A model generated the notes under the pieces. That model made no database searches. It saw only the letters and a list, made by a program, of their open reading frames with translations, and had not been told where the DNA came from. A DNA stretch of 64,000 nt, from positions 101,133-165,132 of the forward strand of contig NZ_BMOP01000005.1 in the NCBI RefSeq assembly GCF_014647135.1. The letters run 5' to 3'. Position numbers and translations under genes: made by a program. How positions within the stretch are numbered: the first letter of the stretch is position 1; each line of letters opens with the position of its first letter. This document shows, one piece after another, positions 38,391 to 48,969 of the stretch. Source of the DNA: Shewanella xiamenensis (GTDB lineage: Bacteria; Pseudomonadota; Gammaproteobacteria; Enterobacterales; Shewanellaceae).

Positions 38391-39773
38391 TTAAGCAATC
38401 AGGATAAAGCCAAAGAATGCAATAACCGCTGCAATTAACGCATAAGGTAGCTGAGTCACCGCATGGCTTACTAAGTTACAACCAGAGCCTTGGGCAGCTA
38501 AAACGGTTGAATCAGAGTAAAAACACGCTTGGCTACCAAAAGAAGAAGCCGACAACAGCGCACCAATCACTAATGGAATATCCGCACCCACCGATTGCGC
38601 CAGTGGCATCACAATTGGGATGGTTACTGCAAAAATTCCCCAACTAGAACCCGTCGCAAAGGCCAAAATCGCCATTGATAGGAATACCACGGCAGGTAAC
38701 AGCTTAGGCGTCATAAATGGGCTTAATGACTCAATCACATACTGTGGCAGCAGCAGCGCATCACATACATCTTTAAATACGAATGCAGCGATTACGGTAC
38801 CTATCGCGGGCAACATGCTCTTAAAACCATCGATCATCTGATCCATCATTTCTGACAGTGGCATTAAACGTTGCACCGCATAGTAAGGCAGTGTGACGAC
38901 CAGCGTCGCTAATAGTCCTTTCCACACGTCGATTTCAAAATAAACGGTAAAAGCAACCAAGAGTAGGATAGGCACCAAGAAGTTATGCAGCTTACCTTGA
39001 TTATCGGCATGCTTAAACTCTTCTTCAATCGCAGCAATCGCGTATTCGTCAGAGGTTTGTACTTGGTCTAAATCGACTTGCGCCTCGGCAGGTTCACCTT
39101 TTGCTGCGCGCAGCTCGGCTTTTTTCATCGGGCCAATAGCAGGTACCACGCCCAATGCAACCAGTAATACCATCGCGACGGCTAACCAAGCATAAAGCAT
39201 ATAGGGTATAGCTTGCATGTAGACGCTAATGCCCTGACCTTCAGCGGCCACACCGTTATCGACCAGTAAGCCACCAAAAAACACCGCCCACGTGGAGAGC
39301 GGCACTAATACACACACAGGAGCCGCAGTGGAATCCACCACATAAGCCAGCATTTCGCGGGAGACTTTAAACTTATCCGTTACACGCTTCATGGTTTCAC
39401 CCACAGTTAGCGCATTCAGATAGTCATCAATAAAAATCACAATCCCCAGAATAAAGGTCATAAACAGGGAAGATCTTGGCCCTTTTGCAAATTTCAATGC
39501 ATTTCGACCAAATGCCAAAGCACCGCCAGTACGTACTAACAGCGCAATCAAGGCACCAAAACAGCCACACACCAAAATCAACCAACCGATAGTTTCATCG
39601 GCCATGACTTTTAATGAAGTACTTGCAAAATTATTTAAAACTTGCGTTGGATCAAGTAACAAAAAACCCGTTACCGCACCAATGATCAAAGATAAAATGG
39701 GGCGGCGTAACCAAATGGCCAACACCAATACCACCAAAGGTGGAATAAGACTTAACGCTGTCGGTTCAGACAT
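38391..39773 (-). CDS. NhaC-like Na+/H+ antiporter family transporter
   Basis: A 460-residue inner membrane protein with about eleven hydrophobic segments. It fits the Na_H_antiporter (NhaC-related) superfamily: IIGAVTGFLLLDP, LVCGCFGALIALLVRTGGALAFG, FIDDYLNALTVGETMKRVTDKFKVSREMLAYVVDSTAAPVCVLVPLSTWAVFFGGL and ATGSSWGIFAVTIPIVMPLA. Many homologues are of unproven substrate; some export amino acids or dicarboxylates. A charged cytoplasmic loop (about 215-255) splits the two halves. Start ATG 39771-39773. A single gene divergent from alaA. Confidence 0.85.
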   Translation of the reverse strand: MSEPTALSLIPPLVVLVLAIWLRRPILSLIIGAVTGFLLLDPTQVLNNFASTSLKVMADETIGWLILVCGCFGALIALLVRTGGALAFGRNALKFAKGPRSSLFMTFILGIVIFIDDYLNALTVGETMKRVTDKFKVSREMLAYVVDSTAAPVCVLVPLSTWAVFFGGLLVDNGVAAEGQGISVYMQAIPYMLYAWLAVAMVLLVALGVVPAIGPMKKAELRAAKGEPAEAQVDLDQVQTSDEYAIAAIEEEFKHADNQGKLHNFLVPILLLVAFTVYFEIDVWKGLLATLVVTLPYYAVQRLMPLSEMMDQMIDGFKSMLPAIGTVIAAFVFKDVCDALLLPQYVIESLSPFMTPKLLPAVVFLSMAILAFATGSSWGIFAVTIPIVMPLAQSVGADIPLVIGALLSASSFGSQACFYSDSTVLAAQGSGCNLVSHAVTQLPYALIAAVIAFFGFILIA

Positions 39774-40513
39774 GCACTTAGGTCCTCTAAATAAGTCGCC
39801 TAAAAGGCAAAAGTTTTTAGAACAGCGCCTGAAATCACCTCGATAACGGACGCCAATATTGCTGCTTCATGATGACTAACTCCGCTGATAAAACCTGCTA
39901 AAAGCTTGTTATCTTAGGTGCCCTGCCGAAAACATCGCGCAGAAAATAAAGCGCATCGAATATCGAGTCAACTATAAATTTATGCTAGCGCTAAATAATT
40001 TTTCATCTTGAATTAAAAAATGATTTATCAACTTGATTTTAAACAAAATAACTAGAGTGTGATGAATTTTTTATTTCAACCTAAATGCTTAATAAGCATT
40101 CAGTTAATCTGCCTAAATATCGAAAAATTACCGAATGCAGGATAATGCGACATTAACTTAAATCAACTCTGATAAATCAGCAGTTAAGCAAACACTGATT
40201 AACATTTTTACTAACATCTTGCCCCTAGGGTAATGCGGTTGTAGTAAAACAGAGTGCATGAGCCAATGCAGCCTAATTGATAGGTACAAAGGCTAACCCC
40301 ATAACAAGATGCAGTATAAAAAATCAAAATTAGACACAATAACAGCACATATAACTTGTATAAATTTATTTAATGCCAGGTTAAAGCATATTTAACTAGT
40401 ACGTTTAATAAAAAAAACATGGTATTTGTGCTCAATGCCCCTTCCTTAAATCAGATAATTTCGTTATGGTGCACAAACTTAAGCCAAAATTAACTGCATG
40501 TTTCGAGGTGTAA
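39774..40513. other. Long AT-rich divergent intergenic region
   Basis: 740 bases between the NhaC-like gene and alaA, with no convincing ORF on either strand. It is markedly AT-rich, with A/T runs that suggest a curved or protein-bound region, and must hold both divergent promoters. I see no clear operator palindrome, RNA gene or terminator here. Confidence 0.6.
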
Positions 40514-41728
40514 ATGCGCCCTATCATCAAATCCAATAAGCTGGATACTGTTTGCTACGACATCCGCGGCCCAGTGCACAAGGAAGCCAGACGTTTAGAA
40601 GACGAAGGCCACAGGATCCTCAAACTCAATATTGGTAACCCTGCTCCCTTCGGTTTTGAAGCACCAGAAGAAATTGTGCGCGATGTGATCCTTAATCTCC
40701 CGAGTGCCCAGGGCTACTGTGAATCAAAAGGATTATTCTCAGCCCGCAAGGCGATCGTGCAGCATTATCAAGCGCAGGGTATCTATGGCGTTGATATCGA
40801 AGATGTCTATATTGGTAACGGCGTGTCAGAACTGATCATGATGGCCATGCAGGGCTTATTGAACACCGCTGATGAAGTACTGATCCCTTCACCCGATTAC
40901 CCACTGTGGACCGCCGCAGCTAACTTAGCCGGCGGTAAAGCCGTACATTATCGCTGTGATGAAGAAGCGGATTGGTTTCCCGATCTTGATGATATTAAGA
41001 GCAAAATATCTTCTCGCACCCGTGGTATTGTACTAATCAACCCGAATAATCCTACGGGTGCGGTTTACAGCAAAGAATTACTGCTGCAAGTTATCGAGCT
41101 TTGCCGTGAACACAACCTGATTTTATTTGCTGATGAAATTTACGACAAAATTTTATACGACGAAGCCAAGCATATTCCTGCGGCTAGTCTGTCGGACGAT
41201 ATTTTAACGGTTACCTTCAATGGGCTATCTAAGGCTTATCGCGCTGCTGGCTTTCGTGTTGGTTGGATGATGTTGTCTGGCAATCTTAAGGCTGCAAAGA
41301 GTTATATCGAAGGGTTAGAGATGCTCTCCTCGATGCGCCTGTGTGCCAACGTGCCCAATCAACATGCGATTCAAACCGCACTCGGTGGCTATCAAAGTAT
41401 TAACGAGCTGATACTGCCTAATGGCCGCCTCACAGTCCAAAGAGATGCATGTTACGAGCTGTTGAATCAAATCCCAGGCGTGAGCGTGAAAAAGCCTAAG
41501 GGCGCACTCTATGCTTTCCCCAAATTGGATATGAAAAAGTTCAATCTCAGGGATGATGAGCGCCTAGTACTCGATTTATTAAGGGATAAAAAAATCCTAT
41601 TAGTGCACGGCACGGCCTTTAATTGGCCGGAACCTGATCATCTCCGTGTGGTGTTTTTACCCTATAAAGAAGATCTAACGAAGGCATTAACTGAATTTGG
41701 TAACTTCCTGGAAGCCTATAAACAATAA
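40514..41728 (+). CDS. alaA: Glutamate-pyruvate aminotransferase AlaA
   Basis: A 404-residue class I PLP aminotransferase that makes alanine from pyruvate. LKLNIGNPAPFGFEAPEEIV is the AlaA opening (YfbQ type); VLINPNNPTGAVYS, LFADEIYDKILYD and FNGLSKAYRAAGFRVGW supply the PLP-contacting Asn, Asp/Tyr and Schiff-base Lys. AGGTG precedes the ATG. The following gene is yfbR, the order also seen in E. coli (yfbQ-yfbR), which supports the assignment over general AspC. Confidence 0.93.
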   Translation: MRPIIKSNKLDTVCYDIRGPVHKEARRLEDEGHRILKLNIGNPAPFGFEAPEEIVRDVILNLPSAQGYCESKGLFSARKAIVQHYQAQGIYGVDIEDVYIGNGVSELIMMAMQGLLNTADEVLIPSPDYPLWTAAANLAGGKAVHYRCDEEADWFPDLDDIKSKISSRTRGIVLINPNNPTGAVYSKELLLQVIELCREHNLILFADEIYDKILYDEAKHIPAASLSDDILTVTFNGLSKAYRAAGFRVGWMMLSGNLKAAKSYIEGLEMLSSMRLCANVPNQHAIQTALGGYQSINELILPNGRLTVQRDACYELLNQIPGVSVKKPKGALYAFPKLDMKKFNLRDDERLVLDLLRDKKILLVHGTAFNWPEPDHLRVVFLPYKEDLTKALTEFGNFLEAYKQ

Positions 41729-41766
41729 ATGGGTTTAAGCATCACGCTTACTTAGCAAACCTAGGC

Positions 41767-41798
41767 AATAAAGCGATCAACAAGATCGCTTTATTTTT
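41767..41798 (+). terminator. Terminator after alaA
   Basis: A perfect 12-bp stem AATAAAGCGATC/GATCGCTTTATT with 5-nt loop and T-run, 38 bp after the stop. Confidence 0.92.
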
Positions 41799-41948
41799 GT
41801 ATTTGTTCTGTAAATCCTGCCATTATTTCACTCACTTATCCTTGCGATAAGTGTTAGGCTTACGCTCAATAGCCGTACTTGCACTTTGCTTTTCACTTAT
41901 CTTCAGAGTCGAGTGACGCGCCTTTTAGCCTTCATTTAAAGGAGCCTT

Positions 41949-42536
41949 ATGAGTCATTTATTTGCCCACCTTGCCAGAATGAAACTTATCCAGCGCTGGC
42001 CTTTAATGTACAACGTGCGCACCGAAAACGTTCAGGAACACTCTCTGCAAGTCGCCATGGTGGCACACGCCTTAGTCATCATCAGTAATAAGAAATTTGG
42101 CACGACTCTCGATGCCCATCAAGCAACCAGTTTGGCTATATTCCATGATGCCAGTGAGATCTTAACTGGCGATCTACCCACTCCGGTGAAGTATTTCAAT
42201 AAAGAAATTGAAGCTGAGTATAAAAAAATTGAAGCCATTGCCGAGCAGCGCATGCTCGATATGGTACCTGATGAATTTAAAGAGGATTATCGCAGCCTGT
42301 TTATCAGCGATAACGCCGATCCAATCTACAAAGCCATAGTTAAATCAGCCGATACCCTGTGTGCTTACCTGAAGTGTTTAGAGGAAAATCGCGCTGGCAA
42401 TACTGAATTTAACACCGCACGAAAACGCCTCGAAGCCATGCTCGAGTCCAACCCTAACCCTGCAGTGAAATATTTTATGGATTGCTTTGTGCCCAGTTTT
42501 ACCTTGAATTTAGACGAAATAAACAAGATGCTCTGA
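41949..42536 (+). CDS. yfbR: 5'-deoxynucleotidase YfbR
   Basis: A 195-residue HD-domain phosphohydrolase that dephosphorylates deoxynucleoside monophosphates. [13 protein letters not shown] and [19 protein letters not shown] supply the His and His-Asp metal ligands, and [11 protein letters not shown] the final Asp. AAAGGAG precedes the ATG. It is followed by dgt 25 bp later, so the two nucleotide-pool enzymes form an operon. Confidence 0.94.
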   Translation: MSHLFAHLARMKLIQRWPLMYNVRTENVQEHSLQVAMVAHALVIISNKKFGTTLDAHQATSLAIFHDASEILTGDLPTPVKYFNKEIEAEYKKIEAIAEQRMLDMVPDEFKEDYRSLFISDNADPIYKAIVKSADTLCAYLKCLEENRAGNTEFNTARKRLEAMLESNPNPAVKYFMDCFVPSFTLNLDEINKML

Positions 42537-42561
42537 TGTACCACTCCCGCTAGGAATGCAT

Positions 42562-43902
42562 ATGACCTCAAGTGTTTGGCAAGAACGCCGCCATGGTGAA
42601 GATAAACAAAGACGTAATGATCATCGCAGCCCATACCAAAGGGACAGGGCGCGGATCCTCCACTCTGCTGCATTTCGTCGCCTGCAAGCAAAAACCCAAG
42701 TGCTTGGCGTAGGCATGAATGACTTCTATCGCACACGCTTAACCCACTCATTAGAAGTCTCACAAATCGGCACGGGGATCGCCGCTCAGCTGAGCCGTAA
42801 ATATCCCGAGCATAAGCCCTTATTAGACTCAATGAGTTTGCTGGAATCCTTATGCCTTGCCCATGATATTGGCCATCCGCCCTTTGGTCATGGTGGTGAA
42901 GTAGCCCTTAACTATATGATGCGCCACCACGGAGGCTTTGAAGGCAATGGCCAGACATTTCGTATTCTCTCTAAACTCGAGCCCTACACCTTAGATTTTG
43001 GGATGAATCTGTGCCGCAGAACCATGTTAGGGATTTTAAAATATCCCGCACCACAATCGCACCTGTTTGTCGCAGGCAATCATCCTGAAATCACCAACCA
43101 CAGACAGCTTAAACCGTCACAATGGCCGCCAGTTAAAGGCATATTCGACGATGATAACGACATTTTCGATTGGGTACTGGAACCGTTATCCGTTGCCGAT
43201 AGAGCGCGCTTTACCTCTGTTCAGCCTAGCCAGCAACCAAACTATCCGCATCTACGCACTCAGTTTAAATCCTTCGATTGCTCGATTATGGAGCTGGCGG
43301 ACGACATCGCCTACGCGGTGCACGATCTTGAAGATGCCATCGTCATGGGTATAGTGACCGCCTCGCAATGGCAACAGGATGTAGCGCCAACACTTAAGTA
43401 CAGTGGCGATCCTTGGATCCGCCAAGAGCTTGCCGATATTGGCACTAAACTCTTCTCCCATGAACATCATCTGCGAAAAGATGCCATAGGTACCTTAGTG
43501 AATGGCTTTGTCACCGCCATTATCATCAACGACGATCCGGCTTTCGAGGAACCGTTGCTGCGGTTTAATGCCAGCCTTGAACCCGACTTTGCCCATGCGC
43601 TCAATGTATTAAAACAGCTAGTGTATAAATATGTTATCCGTAAACCCGAGATCCAAATGCTCGAATACAAAGGGCAACAAATTGTGATGGGGTTATTTGA
43701 AGCATTTGCCTCCGATCCCGAGCGCCTGTTACCGCTTAACACTCAAGAGCGTTGGCGCGCAAGCGAACAGCAGGGTCTAAACAGTCACAGAGTCTTAGCC
43801 GATTATATTTCAGGGATGACGGACGAGTTTGCAGGACGGCTCTATCAACAACTCTTTAGCCCTAAGGCTGGCTCAAACGTGGAGTTGAGTAAAGAAATGT
43901 AG
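42562..43902 (+). CDS. dgt: dGTPase-like deoxynucleoside triphosphate triphosphohydrolase
   Basis: A 446-residue HD-domain enzyme that removes triphosphate from dNTPs. [21 protein letters not shown] and [13 protein letters not shown] are the N-terminal signature with the first His. [17 protein letters not shown] is the HD motif, and [17 protein letters not shown] contains the last metal Asp. It belongs to the dGTPase type 2 subfamily by length and motifs. The start is set at ATG 42562, 7 nt after AGGA; an ATG two codons earlier overlaps that site. Confidence 0.92.
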   Translation: MTSSVWQERRHGEDKQRRNDHRSPYQRDRARILHSAAFRRLQAKTQVLGVGMNDFYRTRLTHSLEVSQIGTGIAAQLSRKYPEHKPLLDSMSLLESLCLAHDIGHPPFGHGGEVALNYMMRHHGGFEGNGQTFRILSKLEPYTLDFGMNLCRRTMLGILKYPAPQSHLFVAGNHPEITNHRQLKPSQWPPVKGIFDDDNDIFDWVLEPLSVADRARFTSVQPSQQPNYPHLRTQFKSFDCSIMELADDIAYAVHDLEDAIVMGIVTASQWQQDVAPTLKYSGDPWIRQELADIGTKLFSHEHHLRKDAIGTLVNGFVTAIIINDDPAFEEPLLRFNASLEPDFAHALNVLKQLVYKYVIRKPEIQMLEYKGQQIVMGLFEAFASDPERLLPLNTQERWRASEQQGLNSHRVLADYISGMTDEFAGRLYQQLFSPKAGSNVELSKEM

Positions 43903-43919
43903 CCTTTTGATTTAGTAAT

Positions 43920-43946
43920 AAAAAACCACCGCGAAGGTGGTTTTTT
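43920..43946. terminator. Bidirectional terminator between dgt and eda
   Basis: AAAAACCACC pairs with GGTGGTTTTT around a 5-nt loop, with T-runs on both strands. It serves dgt on the plus strand and eda on the minus strand. Confidence 0.92.
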
Positions 43947-43975
43947 ATTCACAAATTAATCAGTGAAATAGCGGA

Positions 43976-44617
43976 TTAAAGTCCGCCAATCGCCTCTTTA
44001 CAGAGTTGAGTGATACGATCCCAATCGCCCTGCTCCATCGCATCAGTAGGCGCAATCCAGCTGCCACCAATACAATCCACATTTTTCAGCGCTAAGTAAT
44101 CTTTATAGCTGCTCGGCGTAATACCACCTGTCGGGCAGAAGCGGATATCGGCTAAGGGGCCAGAGAAAGCCTTGAGTGCATCCACTCCACCAGACGCTTC
44201 AGCAGGGAAGAATTTAAAGTGGGTGTAACCAAGCGCCATACCCGTCATCACTTCAGAAATACTAGCAACGCCAGGAATTAACGGCACCGGGCCTTGCATC
44301 CCCGCTTTGAGCAGTTCAACTGTTGCACCAGGGGTGATAATAAATTGCGCGCCCGCAGCAATCGCTTGCTCAAGCTGGGCTTCATTTAAAATAGTCCCAG
44401 CGCCGACTAGCGCCTCTGGTACTTCCTTAGCGATTTTGGTGATCGCTTCAAGAGCACACGGCGTGCGCAATGTCACTTCTAACACGCTAATCCCACCGGC
44501 GACCAGAGCTTTGGCTAATGGCACCGCATGTTCAATCTTGTTAATCACCATAACAGGAACAATAGGGCTGCGTTTAAAAATATCTTGTGGTTGTAATGAC
44601 CAGTTATTCTCAAGCAT
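43976..44617 (-). CDS. eda: KDPG / 4-hydroxy-2-oxoglutarate aldolase Eda
   Basis: A 213-residue class I aldolase that splits 2-keto-3-deoxy-6-phosphogluconate into pyruvate and glyceraldehyde 3-phosphate, the last step of the Entner-Doudoroff route. [15 protein letters not shown] contains the catalytic Glu, [12 protein letters not shown] the substrate-binding region, and [14 protein letters not shown] the Schiff-base Lys (KFFPAE). Last gene of the zwf-pgl-edd-eda operon, 20 bp after edd, with AAGGAAG before the ATG. Confidence 0.97.
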   Translation of the reverse strand: MLENNWSLQPQDIFKRSPIVPVMVINKIEHAVPLAKALVAGGISVLEVTLRTPCALEAITKIAKEVPEALVGAGTILNEAQLEQAIAAGAQFIITPGATVELLKAGMQGPVPLIPGVASISEVMTGMALGYTHFKFFPAEASGGVDALKAFSGPLADIRFCPTGGITPSSYKDYLALKNVDCIGGSWIAPTDAMEQGDWDRITQLCKEAIGGL

Positions 44618-44637
44618 TGCGTTATTCTTCCTTTGTA

Positions 44638-46464
44638 TTAGTAAAGTTCATCGATGGCGCTAGTACTGCGCGCACCGGTTTCTGGACTGCTTAAGTTTGA
44701 ACGCAGTGCCCCAAATAACTCACGACCCATGCCATAACGAGAATGGCGTAAATCAATTTCAGCGGCAGTTCTGGCTGCAAGCACGGTGTCTGAGACTAAT
44801 AAACTCAGCTCGCCGGTCAGCGCATCAACACGGATTAAATCGCCATCTTGTACCTTTGCAATTAACCCACCATCAATCGCTTCTGGGGTTAAATGAATTG
44901 CCGCTGGTACTTTGCCCGATGCGCCCGACATACGACCGTCGGTCATCAGCGCCACTTTAAAGCCTTTATCCTGTAGTGAACCTAGCAGCGGCGTTAGTTT
45001 ATGCAGCTCTGGCATACCGTTGGCTTTCGGCCCTTGGCCTTTCACCACCACCACACAATCTCGGTCTAATGCGCCGGATTTAAATAACGCATCGAGCTTG
45101 TTTTGATCGTCAATCACCACAGCGGGCGCTTCAACTACACGGTGCTGCGGTTGAACGGCAGACACTTTTATCACCGCGCGGCCTAAGTTGCCCTTAAGCA
45201 GTTTTAAACCACCGTTGTTTTGGAAAGGTGTAGCGACAGAGGTTAATACTTCGGTATCTAAGCTGACGGTTGGACCATCGACCCAGCGCAGCTCGCCATC
45301 GAGTAATTTGGGCTCTTGGGTGTAACGACGTAGACCAAAACCTGCAACTGTGTTGACATCCTCGTGCAGTAAGCCCGCATCGAGTAATTCTTTGATAAGG
45401 AAGGCCATCCCGCCCGCGGCGTGGAAATGGTTAATATCCGCATGACCGTTTGGATAAACCCGAGCCAGCAATGGCACCGCATCGGATAATTCAGAAAAAT
45501 CATCCCAGTTCACGATAATGCCCGCTGCACGCGCCGCCGCCACGATATGCATGGTTAAGTTTGTTGAACCACCGGTCGCCAGCAATGCAACAATGCCGTT
45601 CACTATCGATTTTTCATTAACAATTTCACCAATTGGACTGTACTGAGTGCCCAGTTCGGTTAAGCGACAAACCTGCTTAGCCGCCATTTTATTCAGGGCT
45701 TCACGCAGTGGATCGTCAGGATTCACAAAAGATGAACCGGGCAATTGTAGGCCCATGACTTCGAGCATCAATTGGTTTGAGTTAGCCGTACCATAGAAGG
45801 TACAAGTACCCGCACTGTGGTAAGACTGCGCTTCCGCTTCGAGTAGTTGTGCTCTATCGACCTTACCTTGGGCAAATTGCTGACGAATACGGGCTTTTTC
45901 CTTGTTAGGAATACCCGATTTCATCGGGCCTGCTGGCACAAACAGCATAGGTAAATGGCCAAAACTTAACGCACCAATCAATAAACCGGGCACGATTTTG
46001 TCGCAAATACCAAGGAGTAAGGCGCCATCGAACATATTGTGGGATAAGCCAACCGCGGTTGCCATGGCAATCACTTCACGACTCAGTAAGCTCAGCTCCA
46101 TCCCAGGTTGCCCTTGAGTCACGCCGTCACACATGGCGGGAACACCACCAGCCACCTGCGCAACACTACCCACTTCCTGACAGGCCTTTTTCAGCAAATC
46201 AGGATACGTTTCATAGGGTTGATGTGCTGACAACATATCGTTGAATGCAGTAATAATCCCGATATTGGCCTTCGTCAATTGACGTAATGCGTTTTTATCA
46301 TCGGGGTTACAAGCCGCAAAACCATGGGCTAAGTTACCGCAGCTTAACGAGCTACGGTGTACGCCATGGTTACGGGCATCGTTTAATGCAGCAAGGTATG
46401 CTTCACGTGATGCTTTGCTACGGGCAATAATTCTGTCGGTAACAGATTGAACGACTGAGTGCAT
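44638..46464 (-). CDS. edd: 6-phosphogluconate dehydratase Edd
   Basis: A 608-residue IlvD/Edd family Fe-S dehydratase that converts 6-phosphogluconate to KDPG. Family blocks: [79 protein letters not shown] and [22 protein letters not shown]. The Cys in MCDG, ICDK and GTCTFYG are the cluster ligands. The length matches E. coli Edd (603). It is 12 bp after pgl. Confidence 0.97.
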   Translation of the reverse strand: MHSVVQSVTDRIIARSKASREAYLAALNDARNHGVHRSSLSCGNLAHGFAACNPDDKNALRQLTKANIGIITAFNDMLSAHQPYETYPDLLKKACQEVGSVAQVAGGVPAMCDGVTQGQPGMELSLLSREVIAMATAVGLSHNMFDGALLLGICDKIVPGLLIGALSFGHLPMLFVPAGPMKSGIPNKEKARIRQQFAQGKVDRAQLLEAEAQSYHSAGTCTFYGTANSNQLMLEVMGLQLPGSSFVNPDDPLREALNKMAAKQVCRLTELGTQYSPIGEIVNEKSIVNGIVALLATGGSTNLTMHIVAAARAAGIIVNWDDFSELSDAVPLLARVYPNGHADINHFHAAGGMAFLIKELLDAGLLHEDVNTVAGFGLRRYTQEPKLLDGELRWVDGPTVSLDTEVLTSVATPFQNNGGLKLLKGNLGRAVIKVSAVQPQHRVVEAPAVVIDDQNKLDALFKSGALDRDCVVVVKGQGPKANGMPELHKLTPLLGSLQDKGFKVALMTDGRMSGASGKVPAAIHLTPEAIDGGLIAKVQDGDLIRVDALTGELSLLVSDTVLAARTAAEIDLRHSRYGMGRELFGALRSNLSSPETGARSTSAIDELY

Positions 46465-46476
46465 GAGAGTGACTCC

Positions 46477-47175
46477 TTAAGCGCTCCAGAACACGTCAAC
46501 GGGCGTTTTACGCTGCGCTAATACGGCTCTGATAGGCATAGCATTAACATCATCATTTTCTAAGGCTTGACGATATACGGATAATTTCTGTTCCCCAACC
46601 AAATGCAGATAAATCTGACGGCTATTGAGGATCGCATTCTTAGATAATGTGATCCGACCATGGGGCGCCGTGGTGGGATTGGTTGCCACGCACAAAGCTT
46701 GAGTAGTTAAGGCATCGTTTAACTCAGCACTGCAAGGGAACCATGAGCAGGTGTGACCATCGTTGCCCATCCCGAGCACCACCACATCGAAGGGACGCGG
46801 GAAGTTAGACAGCAACTCGGCGGTCATATCTGCGCCCGCTTCGGCGGTGGAAAACATATTCTTCAATCCACGGAACTTGGCATTGGCCGCGCGGTTTTGC
46901 AATAAATGCTCGCGCACTAAACGTTCGTTAGAGGCGCTATCTTCGACATCGACCCAACGCTCATCGGCAAGCGTAATGTAAACATCACTCCAGTCGATAG
47001 ATTTCATGCTAAGTAGCTCAAACAGTTTCAGCGGCGTTGAGCCGCCAGAGACCACTAAACTCGCCTTACCACGGGCATCCACCGCCTCTTGTAACTGGCT
47101 AGCGATCTTATTCGCTAACTGTTGCTCGAGCGCAGCAGGTGTATCAAAGGATTTAAATACGGTTTCTTTAATCAT
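46477..47175 (-). CDS. pgl: 6-phosphogluconolactonase Pgl (DevB type)
   Basis: A 232-residue SIS-like lactonase acting between Zwf and Edd. SLVVSGGSTPLKLFELL is the phosphate loop, DVYITLADERWVD and ASNERLVREHLL the family central motif (DER-V), and VVLGMGNDGHTCSWFP the active-site glycine/His region. The ATG at 47173-47175 lies 9 bp after the zwf stop behind GGGGG; a TTG one codon earlier is possible. Confidence 0.95.
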   Translation of the reverse strand: MIKETVFKSFDTPAALEQQLANKIASQLQEAVDARGKASLVVSGGSTPLKLFELLSMKSIDWSDVYITLADERWVDVEDSASNERLVREHLLQNRAANAKFRGLKNMFSTAEAGADMTAELLSNFPRPFDVVVLGMGNDGHTCSWFPCSAELNDALTTQALCVATNPTTAPHGRITLSKNAILNSRQIYLHLVGEQKLSVYRQALENDDVNAMPIRAVLAQRKTPVDVFWSA

Positions 47176-47184
47176 CAAAGCCCC

Positions 47185-48657
47185 CTATTCATCCCACGAA
47201 CGACCGTCTTTGGTGATCAGCGCGACGGAAGCCACGGGGCCCCAAGTGCCCGCAGGATAAGGTTTCGGTTTTTCATTGCTCTGTTCCCATGCTTGGATGA
47301 TGCCATCAACCCATGTCCAAGCTTGCTCCACTTCGTCTCGGCGAACGAACAAGGCTTGATTACCGAGCATGGCTTCAAGCAATAAACGCTCGTAGGCATC
47401 GGCAATGCGCTCGTTTTTGAAAGTATCAGAGAAACTCAAGTCGAGTTTGGTGGTTTGCAAACGTTGTTTTTGCTCTAACCCTGGCACCTTGTTCATCATC
47501 TGGATCTCAACCCCTTCGTGTGGTTGCAGACGGATGGTTAACTTGTTAGGTGGCAAGTTACGGTAGCTAGAGCGATACAAGTTATGCGGTGGATTTTTAA
47601 AATACACCACAATTTCAGAACTCTTAAACGGCATGCGCTTACCGCTGCGCAGATAAAACGGCACCCCAGCCCAACGCCAGTTATCGATATCGACACGCAG
47701 CGCCACAAAGGTTTCTGTGTGCGAGTGTACGTTCGCCCCCTCTTCCTCTAAATAGCCTGGCACGGGACTACCTTTTAGGAAGCCCGCACTGTACTGACCA
47801 CGGACGGTGTTTTCATACACATTGTCAGCATTAATCGGCCGCAGCGACTTAAGTACTTTCACCTTTTCATCGCGAATACTGTCGGCATCTAAGTTCACTG
47901 GTGGATCCATTGCGACGAGCGTAAGCACCTGTAGCAAGTGGTTTTGTATCATATCGCGCATTTGACCAGCTTTATCGAAGTAACCCCAACGGCCTTCGAT
48001 ACCCACTTCTTCGGCAACCGTGATCTGGACATGGTCAATGGTCCGGTTATCCCATTTAGAGGCAAATAAGGAGTTAGCGAAACGCAGCGCAATTAAGTTT
48101 TGAACTGTCTCTTTACCTAGATAATGGTCGATACGGTAGACTTGGCTTTCTTTAAAGTAGGCAGAAACTTGATCGTTAATCACACGGGAAGATGCGAGAT
48201 CAGAACCAATGGGTTTTTCGAGAACGACGCGCGAGTCGCTGTGGATCAGATTTTGTTCATGTAAACAGCGGCAGATATCCCCAAAAATCGACGGTGGGGT
48301 GGCAAAGTAACTGACCATGACGCGCTCTTCTGGTTTGAGCAATTCATGGAAGGCGCTGTAACCTGCTGAATCTGTAAAATTAGTGCCGACATAATGACAA
48401 CGGGACACGAATCGGTTAAGCGTTTCTTCGCAGAGGGGTTCTTTGACGAAGGTGTTTAACGCAAGAATGACTAGCTCTCTAAACTCATCCTGACTAAATT
48501 CATCTTTTGCGACACCGATCACCTTAGTATCTTTGTCGAGAAGTTCAGCCTTATCTAACTGGTATAAAGAAGGTAACAACTTGCGTCTTGCCAAGTCGCC
48601 TTTAGTACCAAAGAGTACGAAGTCACAAGCTTTGGCGCCTGATGATGTTTTGCCCAT
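47185..48657 (-). CDS. zwf: Glucose-6-phosphate 1-dehydrogenase Zwf
   Basis: A 490-residue NADP-dependent enzyme that oxidises glucose 6-phosphate and feeds the Entner-Doudoroff and pentose phosphate routes. FVLFGTKGDLARRKLLPSLY is the Rossmann dinucleotide fold. VYRIDHYLGKETVQNLIALRF contains the substrate-binding DHYLGKE. LRSGKRMPFKSSEIVVYFK is a conserved C-terminal block. GGAG precedes the ATG at 48655-48657. First gene of the operon, with a HexR-type box about 65 bp upstream. Confidence 0.97.
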   Translation of the reverse strand: MGKTSSGAKACDFVLFGTKGDLARRKLLPSLYQLDKAELLDKDTKVIGVAKDEFSQDEFRELVILALNTFVKEPLCEETLNRFVSRCHYVGTNFTDSAGYSAFHELLKPEERVMVSYFATPPSIFGDICRCLHEQNLIHSDSRVVLEKPIGSDLASSRVINDQVSAYFKESQVYRIDHYLGKETVQNLIALRFANSLFASKWDNRTIDHVQITVAEEVGIEGRWGYFDKAGQMRDMIQNHLLQVLTLVAMDPPVNLDADSIRDEKVKVLKSLRPINADNVYENTVRGQYSAGFLKGSPVPGYLEEEGANVHSHTETFVALRVDIDNWRWAGVPFYLRSGKRMPFKSSEIVVYFKNPPHNLYRSSYRNLPPNKLTIRLQPHEGVEIQMMNKVPGLEQKQRLQTTKLDLSFSDTFKNERIADAYERLLLEAMLGNQALFVRRDEVEQAWTWVDGIIQAWEQSNEKPKPYPAGTWGPVASVALITKDGRSWDE

Positions 48658-48720
48658 TGCGTTACGCTCTCCTTTGTATGTCGTGTCCCTTCATGCTAAT
48701 GAAGGAATCCACACTTTTGT

Positions 48721-48735
48721 TGTAATATAACAACA
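48721..48735. promoter_or_regulatory. HexR-type box upstream of zwf
   Basis: TGTAATATAACAACA fits the HexR consensus TGTARTWWWAYTACA at all but one position (A for T at position 12). It lies 64 bp before the zwf start in the zwf-hexR intergenic region. HexR represses zwf in this genus until KDPG accumulates. The adjacent TGT at 48718 makes a longer near-palindrome. Confidence 0.7.
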
Positions 48736-48969
48736 GAATTTGTTAAATGCATCTCTTTTTATCAATATTAACATTCTAGCTAACTAGGCACCTAAGGCAT
48801 AAATCTGATATGATTTTTGTGCTTAAATTACTGATGATAGTAAATTCTTATTTCAAAAACCGACGTAAAACTTACTTAAGCAATCTTGATTAGTGGGATC
48901 GTCAAGCTGATCTGTGGCACTAAACAAAAAAAAATAAAATTACATACTCAATTTAGCGGACATACGCGT

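Noticed and set aside
41879..42088. 69-codon ORF overlapping the yfbR start
   Set aside because: It runs out of frame into yfbR, which has a strong ribosome site and clear HD motifs.
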